Shown piece by piece: positions 39,946 to 45,274 of a stretch of DNA of 45,274 bases. Position 1 is the first letter of the stretch, and every line of letters begins with the position of its first letter. The notes beneath the pieces were generated by a model. The model made no database searches. It was not told the origin of the DNA and saw only the letters and a list, made by a program, of their open reading frames with translations. Source of the stretch: Deltaproteobacteria bacterium (GTDB lineage Bacteria > Myxococcota_A > Polyangia > Polyangiales > Polyangiaceae); the NCBI GenBank assembly GCA_016218915.1, contig JACRCQ010000065.1, positions 1-45,274 on the forward strand, written 5' to 3'. The translations under genes were made by a program, and so were the position numbers.

Positions 39946-40941
39946 CTATTTGACGCGCACCGTGCGAAGGGAGACCATCACGAAATCCTTGTTGCCCGGT
40001 ACCTCGGCCCAGACGCTCACCTCGTAGAGTCCAGCGCGCCCAGCCCCAGGGGATGCCTTGTTGTCGCTGAGCGGGAACTCGATCGTGAACTCTCCGCCCT
40101 TCACCTCGACCGGGATGGGTGTGACGAAACCTTTGGGAAAGTAGGTCTGGAAGGGCGCCGGGATCGGATACGAGCCGGTGCGCAGAAGCTCGGAAGGCTG
40201 ACGCGCTGTGGGCAGCTCGGTTCGCGCAATTCCCACTCCGACGATCTTTGCCGGTGACTCGACCTTGCCCGATACCTTGACCTTCTGGCCGATCTTCGCC
40301 TGCTTGGGGATCGCGTCGTAGGTGCCGTAGCGATCCACGAACTCCTGGGCCATGCAGACGATCGACAGGTCCTTGGCCTGGGTCAGCCCCACGCCGACAT
40401 GCGTGTGCCATGGCTTGAGGATGTTCTTGCGGTGCCCGTCCGCAGGCGGCTTCTCGGCCATGAAGGCAGCTTCCACCTTCTCGATGGCCCGAGGATCGAA
40501 CTTCGGATTCGGGTCGAGCTCGCGAGCCTTGGCGTCCGCAAAACACCCGGCATTCTCCTGGGCCATGTCCATGCCGCCCGCTTCGGTGTAGCGCAGCTCA
40601 GGGTTCGACCCGTCCGTGCCGATGTGCCCCGTGTACCCGTGCTTCGCCATGTCCTCGGCGTGCTCACGCCCGGCCTTGGCCGCGATCGGATCCCATTCGA
40701 GCGCTGCCTCTCCCTCGGCTTCGCGATCGTGGTTGATCAGCGCGAGCATGTAGCGCTCTGCGTCCGCCAGGCTCAGCAAGCCCGCAGGTCGCTCCACCGG
40801 CTTGGGCGGCCCTTTGGGCTTGCGCGCGGTCCTGTGCGTGGAGCCGCGATCCGGCGACTTGGAGTCGCTTCCCCGGTGCTGCGAGCTGCATCCCATCAGC
40901 ACGACCAGGAGCCAACCCAGGGCTGCGGCTTGGCGCTTCAT
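39946..40941 (-). CDS. CAP/SCP-domain lipoprotein
   Basis: 331 residues from the ATG at 40941, which overlaps the upstream stop as ATGA. QAAALGWLLVVLMGC gives lipidated Cys18. The CAP domain spans about 55-220: YMLALINHDREAEGEAALEW, GREHAEDMAKHGYTGHIG, AQENAGCF and GHRKNILKPWHTHVGVGL contain the His/Glu residues of the CAP cavity. A C-terminal domain of about 110 residues (VKVSGKVESPAKIVGVGIAR) is beta-rich and of unknown type. CAP proteins bind lipids or cleave peptides in various settings. It is the last gene of the overlapping moa operon. Confidence 0.88.
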   Translation of the reverse strand: MKRQAAALGWLLVVLMGCSSQHRGSDSKSPDRGSTHRTARKPKGPPKPVERPAGLLSLADAERYMLALINHDREAEGEAALEWDPIAAKAGREHAEDMAKHGYTGHIGTDGSNPELRYTEAGGMDMAQENAGCFADAKARELDPNPKFDPRAIEKVEAAFMAEKPPADGHRKNILKPWHTHVGVGLTQAKDLSIVCMAQEFVDRYGTYDAIPKQAKIGQKVKVSGKVESPAKIVGVGIARTELPTARQPSELLRTGSYPIPAPFQTYFPKGFVTPIPVEVKGGEFTIEFPLSDNKASPGAGRAGLYEVSVWAEVPGNKDFVMVSLRTVRVK

Positions 40942-41408
40942 CTTCCGAGGATCCCCGCGAACAGCTTCTGCGCGTCGTCCTTGTGCCCGCGAACCATGAC
41001 TTCGAGCATGCGTCCAGCCTCCCGCTCGATCACCGTGTCCTCCGAGGAGCCTTTCACCGAAGTCTCGCGACGTTTCGCATCGTACTCGTCGCTGCAAGCG
41101 TACAGCTGCACCCGTCCCTCCACCTGCGCCTTGCTCACGTCGAGCTGCGTGGCCTTGCACGAGTCGAACTCGGTGGACAGGTCCGCCGTGACCTTCCAAC
41201 CCGAACGCTGGATTCCCGCTCGAACTTCATCCAGGGTCAGCTTGCCGATCGCAAGGTTCTTGGGCGCTGGCGCTGGCGGCGTCGCTGTCGCCGCGGCGGC
41301 ATCCGGCGCTTGGCTCGGAGTCTCCCGGTCGCTGGAGGGCGGAGTCTGGCAGCAACCCGTGGCGCAAGCGGATGCAAGGATGCACTGGGCCAGGACCCTC
41401 GACTTCAA
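40938..41408 (-). CDS. Small lipoprotein translationally coupled to moaE
   Basis: 156 residues from a TTG at 41408 that overlaps the moaE stop (TTGA), with AAGGAG about 6 nt upstream. The signal LKSRVLAQCILASACATGC offers two candidate lipid sites (Cys15 and Cys19). An Ala/Pro/Thr linker precedes a folded part of about 100 residues (LTLDEVRAGIQRSGWKVTAD, FDSCKATQLDVSKAQVEGRV, MLEVMVRGHKDDAQKLFAGI). I do not recognise the family. It overlaps the CAP gene start by 4 bp, so it is sandwiched in the moa operon. A role linked to molybdoenzymes is possible but unproven. Confidence 0.75.
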   Translation of the reverse strand: MKSRVLAQCILASACATGCCQTPPSSDRETPSQAPDAAAATATPPAPAPKNLAIGKLTLDEVRAGIQRSGWKVTADLSTEFDSCKATQLDVSKAQVEGRVQLYACSDEYDAKRRETSVKGSSEDTVIEREAGRMLEVMVRGHKDDAQKLFAGILGR

Positions 41409-41869
41409 GGGCGCTCCTTGTCCGACGGGGGCATGGAGCCGTCCGGGCCGCTCCATCCGACCCAGGATCCGCCATCCGGGCCGTGCTCGCGCTTCCAGAC
41501 CGGAACGCGCTCCTTGATTCGATCGATCAGGGCCCTGCACGCGTCAAAGGCCTGCTCGCGATGCGGCGCCGATGCTGCGCACACGATGGCGATGTCCCCC
41601 ACCTGGAGCGCGCCGACGCGATGGACGACCGAGAGCCTCACCTGCGGCTGGTCCGAGGCGATCTCGTCGGCAATTCGCCTCATCTCGGTGCGTGCCATGC
41701 TCTCGTAGGCTTCGTATTCCAGCGCCGACACCGCGCGGCCATCGTTGTTGTCCCGTACCGTGCCTATGAACAGCACGACACCGCCCGCGCCCGGGTGACG
41801 GACCGATTGAAGGACCTCGTCGACTCCGACGACGCCGTTGCGGACGTCGATCAACACTGCCGCTCCCAT
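41405..41869 (-). CDS. moaE: Molybdopterin synthase catalytic subunit
   Basis: 154 residues, the normal length. MoaE with MoaD converts cyclic pyranopterin monophosphate to molybdopterin. The family motifs are present: GVVLFIGTVRDNNDGRAV, LEYEAYESMARTEM, VVHRVGALQVGDIAIV, APHREQAFDACRALIDRIKE and PVWKREHGPDGG with the catalytic Lys residues. Its start overlaps the MoaC-fusion stop by 19 bp and its stop overlaps the next start by 4 bp. No moaD is visible in the window. Confidence 0.95.
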   Translation of the reverse strand: MGAAVLIDVRNGVVGVDEVLQSVRHPGAGGVVLFIGTVRDNNDGRAVSALEYEAYESMARTEMRRIADEIASDQPQVRLSVVHRVGALQVGDIAIVCAASAPHREQAFDACRALIDRIKERVPVWKREHGPDGGSWVGWSGPDGSMPPSDKERP

Positions 41870-42759
41870 CGTCCGCTCCGACCTCCTTCCTTCATCTCGA
41901 GCTGCACCTTGTCTATCACGATGCCGCGCTCCACGCCCTTGAGCATGTCATAGACCGTGAGGGCAGCCACGCTCGCCCCGACCATGGCCTCCATCTCGAC
42001 TCCGGTCCGATCCAGGGTCTCGGCCGTGGCGTGGATGTGGAGGCCAGGCGGATCCGTCACGGGCTCGAGGTCGATCCTGACGCTCGTGGTCGCCACCGAG
42101 TGGCAGAGAGGAATGAGGTCTGCGGTCTTCTTGGCAGCCATGATGCCGGCGATTCGCGCTGCTGCAAGCACGTCGCCCTTGGGCGCATTTGCGAGCCGCT
42201 GCAGCGTGGGCGCGCTCATGTGCACACGGCACGAAGCCACGGCCCGTCTGCGTGTCACCGCCTTGTCGGCCACGTCGACCATCTTCGCATCGCCTGCGGC
42301 CGACAGGTGCGTGGAGATCGCGCGCGCCCCGATGAGCTCGTCGTAGGCGGCAGATACGCGCGCTGCCGTGCCCCGCGCGCAGACCTTGACGAGCGCATAT
42401 CGCTCCACGGGGCGCAGGGTCGACCAGGTAGTGGGCTCGATCGGACGAAGGGGACCCAGCTTGCTGGTCAATTCGGTCGGTGGCGAGGCCGCCTCGAGCT
42501 GGAGCGTCGGAGCCACGGGGCGCGTGGAGGCTGCAGCGGGCTGGAGCAGCTCGAGAACGCGCGCACGATCGATGCGGTCTTCGGCGCCGCAGCGCGACAG
42601 CTGCTTGCGCGCCTCGGTGGACATCGAGCGCCAACCCTGCAGCGTCAGACGCACGCCGCACTCGTCGAGCGCGCGCCGGGCAGCGAGCGGGAGGAAGAGC
42701 AGACGGTCATCGATTCGCTCGAATACGAAGATCACTCTGTCTCGGGGCGCTTCTGGCAT
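41851..42759 (-). CDS. moaC: Fusion: nitrate-reductase-associated domain plus cyclic pyranopterin monophosphate synthase (MoaC)
   Basis: 302 residues from the ATG at 42759 (AGGTGG about 6 nt upstream); a longer ATG at 42786 is less supported. Residues of about 9-140 match the nitrate reductase associated protein family: VIFVFERIDDRLLFLPLAAR, RALDECGVRLTLQGWRSMST and WSTLRPVERYALVKVCARGT. The rest (about 148-302) is a complete MoaC: KMVDVADKAVTRRRAVA, KKTADLIPLCHSVATTS and TGVEMEAMVGASVAALTVYD with the MLK that follows, keeping the catalytic His, Asp and Lys. MoaC makes cPMP from the MoaA product. The fusion suggests that molybdenum-cofactor synthesis and a nitrate-reductase-type enzyme are linked in this organism. 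Confidence 0.92.
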   Translation of the reverse strand: MPEAPRDRVIFVFERIDDRLLFLPLAARRALDECGVRLTLQGWRSMSTEARKQLSRCGAEDRIDRARVLELLQPAAASTRPVAPTLQLEAASPPTELTSKLGPLRPIEPTTWSTLRPVERYALVKVCARGTAARVSAAYDELIGARAISTHLSAAGDAKMVDVADKAVTRRRAVASCRVHMSAPTLQRLANAPKGDVLAAARIAGIMAAKKTADLIPLCHSVATTSVRIDLEPVTDPPGLHIHATAETLDRTGVEMEAMVGASVAALTVYDMLKGVERGIVIDKVQLEMKEGGRSGRWERQC

Positions 42760-42894
42760 TCCGACCACCTCGCGATCCTCGGGCATACCCCATGTAGTCG
42801 TGAGCTGCCATCGTGGAGCGGCGAGCGTGAGCGAGCGGGCGCGCGGCTCTGAGCACTGGATGGCGATGGAATGCTGGGGAAGGCTACGCGCCGT

Positions 42895-45039
42895 CTACTG
42901 GCACCTGGCGCTCCAGGACACGGCGTTGGCGACAAGCTTCTGGATGTTGGCGTTGGACCAGCCGTTGGGGGCGTAGTTGCCGGCGTGGGCCACGTGCACG
43001 ACGCGCCCCTCGGAAGGAACCTCGCGCACCGCGACCGCGTCGATCGCTTCCGGGCTTCCGGCGATCCGTTTGACACCGGTCGCGACCTTGGTCACGCCCA
43101 CATTCGAGGTCGAGGCGAAGGTGAAGTTGTTGGTGAGGCCGGTCCAGATCGGATGGCCGACGAAACCCGGGTCGAGCTTGTATTGCACCTGCCCGCTGAA
43201 GGCCACGGTGCGCGTGAGCAGGACAAGGTCCTTGAGCGTCTGCCAGCGTCCGTCTGCCACGTGCTTGGCTGCCCACTCGGTCAACACCAGGCCGTTGGCA
43301 GCTTGCACGAAGCTCACCAGCGCAGTCTGCCCATTGGCAGGCATGTCCGTCGAGTACGAGCTGGAGCCAGGACCTCCAGCTAGCACCAAGACCGCGCCGA
43401 ATCCGGTCGGTGCCGGGCTCGCTCCGTCGTACTGGTACGAAGGCTTGGTCGCGGTGGTGATCGTCCAGCCGGGCAGAAGCGTGGTGAGCGCTGCGGTCAG
43501 CGTGGCCGTTCCCGACGCGCTGTCGTCCGGGATCACCAGCACGCTCTTGGTGCACACGCAGGCGCTGGCCACGCACTGGTGCGAGCCGCACACTGCACCG
43601 CACGCGCCGCAGTTGTTCCAGTCCGTGGTGATGTCCAGCTCGCAGCCGTCCGACAGGTTCTGGTTGCAGTCGGCAAAGCCCGCCGTGCAGGTTCCGACGC
43701 CGCACTGGCCAGCGTTGCATCCAGCGGTCGCGCCCGGAGGTGGGGGGCAAACCGTGTTGCAGACGCCGCAGTTGTTGATGTCGGTCTGCAGCGCGGCTTC
43801 GCAGCCGTCCGCCAGCACGCCGTTGCAGTCCGCGTGCTCGGCATCGCACGAGCCGATCTTGCACACGCCGAGCTCGCAGGCCCGGAATCCGTCGGGCACG
43901 ACCGGGCAGACCGTCGTACAGCTGCCGCAGTGATCCACGTCGTTCTGCGTATCGGTTTCGCAGCCATCCGCTGCGCCCCCGAAGCAGTCCTGCCAGCCCG
44001 CGTTGCACGACTTGATCCCGCAGGTGAACATCGCGCAACCCGGCGTGCCGTTGATCACGGCCGGACATGCGTTGTCGCAAGCCGCGCAGTTCGCCGCGTC
44101 GTCCGCAAGGTTCACCTCGCAGCCGTCCGTCGGAACCCCGTTGCAGTCCGCGTATCCAGGGTCGCAGCTTTCCACCAGACACTGGCCGCCTTCGCACTTG
44201 GGAAGGCCGTGGGGCACGGCGCCGCACTTCTTCAAGCACGACCCGCAGTGGTTCACGTCGGTGGCGAGCACGGTCTCGCAGCCGCTCCACAGGCTTGCGT
44301 CGCAGTCCGCATAGCCGCTGTCGCAGGTGCCAACGCCGCACACGCCCTGTGTGCAGCCGCCAAGGCCGTGCGCCACGGCCGCGCACACCTTGCTGCATTC
44401 ACCGCAGTTCGACGGGTCGCCGAGCAGATCTGCCTCGCAGCCGTCTGCGATGTTCTGGTTGCAGTCGGCAAATCCCTTGTCGCAGGAGATCTTGCCGCAG
44501 ACGCCGTCCACGCACTCGGCCGTCGCGTGAGGCGGTGCAGGACAGGGCTTGCCGCATCCGCCGCAGTTGTTCGAGTCAGCCTTGATGTCCGACTCGCAGC
44601 CGTTGTCCGGAATCTTGTCGCAGTCCTGCCAGTCGTCCTTGCCGCCGTCCGCGGTCAGCGTGCACGACTTGATCTCGCACTTGCCCGCCTTGCACTCCGG
44701 CTCGGCGTGCGCCAACGCGCAAGCATTGCTGCACGTCCCGCAGTTCTTCAGATCGATCTGCAGGTTCACCTCGCATCCATCGAGCGTGATCAGGTTGCAG
44801 TCCGCCCACCCGTCCGGACACTTCTTCGCTCCGTCGGACCCGTCGCCTCCTTCGGTGTTGACGGGCACGTCCAGTCCCACTTGGTCTGGCTGCGCATCCT
44901 TCCCTCCGTCGGCAGCACCCGCGCCTCCCGAGCCGCCCTCTCCGCACTCGTAGCAGAAGCCATTGTCCGTGCAGCCTCCTGCGCCGACTGCACCAAGCCC
45001 AAGCACCAAGGCCACTGCGGCCAATCCGTACAACCTCAT
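42895..45039 (-). CDS. Cysteine-rich repeat lipoprotein with C-terminal ThuA-like domain
   Basis: 714 residues. GLAAVALVLGLGAVGAGGC gives lipidated Cys23, and a Gly/Asp-rich spacer follows. About ten units of 45-52 residues (about 80-500) carry the pattern ADCN...DGCE..L..D..NCG.C...C, related to the second half of the 845-residue protein at 2721-5258 but with no ETDVDCGG units. The last 210 residues look like a Rossmann-type ThuA/class-I-glutamine-amidotransferase-like domain (SVLVIPDDSASGTATLTAAL, FGAVLVLAGGPGSSSYSTDM, VQAANGLVLTEWAAKHVADG, GRVVHVAHAGNYAPNGWSNA). GAGGTGA lies 4 nt before the ATG. Function unknown; probably surface-exposed. Confidence 0.9.
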   Translation of the reverse strand: MRLYGLAAVALVLGLGAVGAGGCTDNGFCYECGEGGSGGAGAADGGKDAQPDQVGLDVPVNTEGGDGSDGAKKCPDGWADCNLITLDGCEVNLQIDLKNCGTCSNACALAHAEPECKAGKCEIKSCTLTADGGKDDWQDCDKIPDNGCESDIKADSNNCGGCGKPCPAPPHATAECVDGVCGKISCDKGFADCNQNIADGCEADLLGDPSNCGECSKVCAAVAHGLGGCTQGVCGVGTCDSGYADCDASLWSGCETVLATDVNHCGSCLKKCGAVPHGLPKCEGGQCLVESCDPGYADCNGVPTDGCEVNLADDAANCAACDNACPAVINGTPGCAMFTCGIKSCNAGWQDCFGGAADGCETDTQNDVDHCGSCTTVCPVVPDGFRACELGVCKIGSCDAEHADCNGVLADGCEAALQTDINNCGVCNTVCPPPPGATAGCNAGQCGVGTCTAGFADCNQNLSDGCELDITTDWNNCGACGAVCGSHQCVASACVCTKSVLVIPDDSASGTATLTAALTTLLPGWTITTATKPSYQYDGASPAPTGFGAVLVLAGGPGSSSYSTDMPANGQTALVSFVQAANGLVLTEWAAKHVADGRWQTLKDLVLLTRTVAFSGQVQYKLDPGFVGHPIWTGLTNNFTFASTSNVGVTKVATGVKRIAGSPEAIDAVAVREVPSEGRVVHVAHAGNYAPNGWSNANIQKLVANAVSWSARCQ

Positions 45040-45127
45040 CGTTCACCTCGGAGGTTCAACTGCATACTCCATCGCTCGCCACACCAGGCTCCCGTCGCTG
45101 CCGCGTCCGGAGCGCTGGAACTTCTTC

Positions 45128-45274
45128 TTATCCCTTGCGCGATCGCCTCCGCCGCGCTGCCACTGCAATCGCCAACCCTGCGATCGCGACCATCGCCATC
45201 TTCGACGGGCTGGCCTGGCCCGGAGCCGAGCACTTGCACCCGCCTCCGCCCGTGGTCATGCCCCACTTGTCAGG
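45128..45274 (-). CDS. C-terminal fragment with MYXO-CTERM-like sorting tail (runs off the window)
   Basis: The last 48 residues of a gene that begins beyond the right edge; the stop is TAA at 45128-45130. The fragment shows the tripartite tail of MYXO-CTERM proteins: a GGGGCKCS motif with the key Cys, a hydrophobic helix (MAMVAIAGLAIAVAA) and a terminal basic cluster (RRRRSRKG). In myxobacteria such tails lead to processing by a dedicated protease and attachment to the cell surface. The body of the protein is not visible. It lies 88 bp upstream of the ThuA-like lipoprotein gene in the same direction. Confidence 0.8.
   Translation of the reverse strand, partial: PDKWGMTTGGGGCKCSAPGQASPSKMAMVAIAGLAIAVAARRRRSRKG

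Overview
High-GC chromosomal DNA from a member of the Myxococcota, probably Polyangiales-like. Several things point there: long cysteine-rich secreted repeat proteins (2721-5258 and 42895-45039), a C-terminal sorting tail of the MYXO-CTERM kind running off the right edge (45128-45274), many lipoproteins with Ala/Pro-rich linkers, a PEGA/TPR protein, and an AgpS-like ether-lipid flavoenzyme. Species placement is inference. I saw no rRNA, tRNA, CRISPR array, transposase, integrase or phage gene. Housekeeping genes (murA, topA, dprA, trmFO, xth) lie among accessory secreted proteins, so this looks like ordinary chromosome.

Layout. 1-2600: an exported flavoprotein facing a radical-SAM-like protein that has lost its catalytic cluster. 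2601-6434: a giant Cys-rich lipoprotein and a PEGA/TPR protein, both on the minus strand. 6591-10892: a minus-strand operon of a vWA/thrombospondin-type-3 lipoprotein, a short Omp85 protein and a DUF4390-like protein. 10893-11379: a gene-free gap with a 7-bp tandem repeat. 11380-15233: hemerythrin, a membrane-anchored subtilase and an AgpS-like oxidase, all plus strand. 15230-18644: N-formylglutamate amidohydrolase-like gene and xth (minus), then murA and a GYF_2 protein (plus). 18648-19991: FKBP, a small unknown and a macro-domain protein (minus). 20043-23300: promoter, leader ORF, a HARE-HTH/Mrr-like protein, NUDIX and a LolA/LolB-like lipoprotein (plus). 23304-31487: a YchF-like ATPase, a Tudor/Agenet-like lipoprotein, trmFO, topA, dprA and two paralogous lipoproteins (minus). 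31712-38743: DHH phosphoesterase, a lipoprotein-like protein with its radical SAM/SPASM partner and a third unknown gene, then a beta-oxidation pair and a GbsR/MarR regulator (plus). 38752-45274: a membrane protein, rubrerythrin-like protein, a four-gene overlapping operon (nitrate-reductase-associated/MoaC fusion, moaE, two lipoproteins), the second Cys-rich lipoprotein and the partial MYXO-CTERM protein (minus).

How the genes work together. moaC and moaE act in molybdopterin synthesis, and their MoaC is fused to a domain tied to nitrate reductase. The 3-hydroxyacyl-CoA dehydrogenase and thiolase form the last two steps of a beta-oxidation turn. dprA-topA-trmFO is a DNA/tRNA maintenance cluster. 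The vWA/Omp85/DUF4390 operon and the many lipoproteins point to heavy investment in the cell envelope.

Best leads for something undescribed: (i) the 293-residue lipoprotein-like protein with a conserved-looking Cys motif, placed 1 nt upstream of a full radical SAM/SPASM maturase (32819-34841); (ii) the radical-SAM relic at 1920-2558; (iii) the nitrate-reductase-associated/MoaC fusion; (iv) a perfect hairpin that holds the dprA ribosome binding site; (v) degenerate 7-nt-periodic elements just upstream of two genes.
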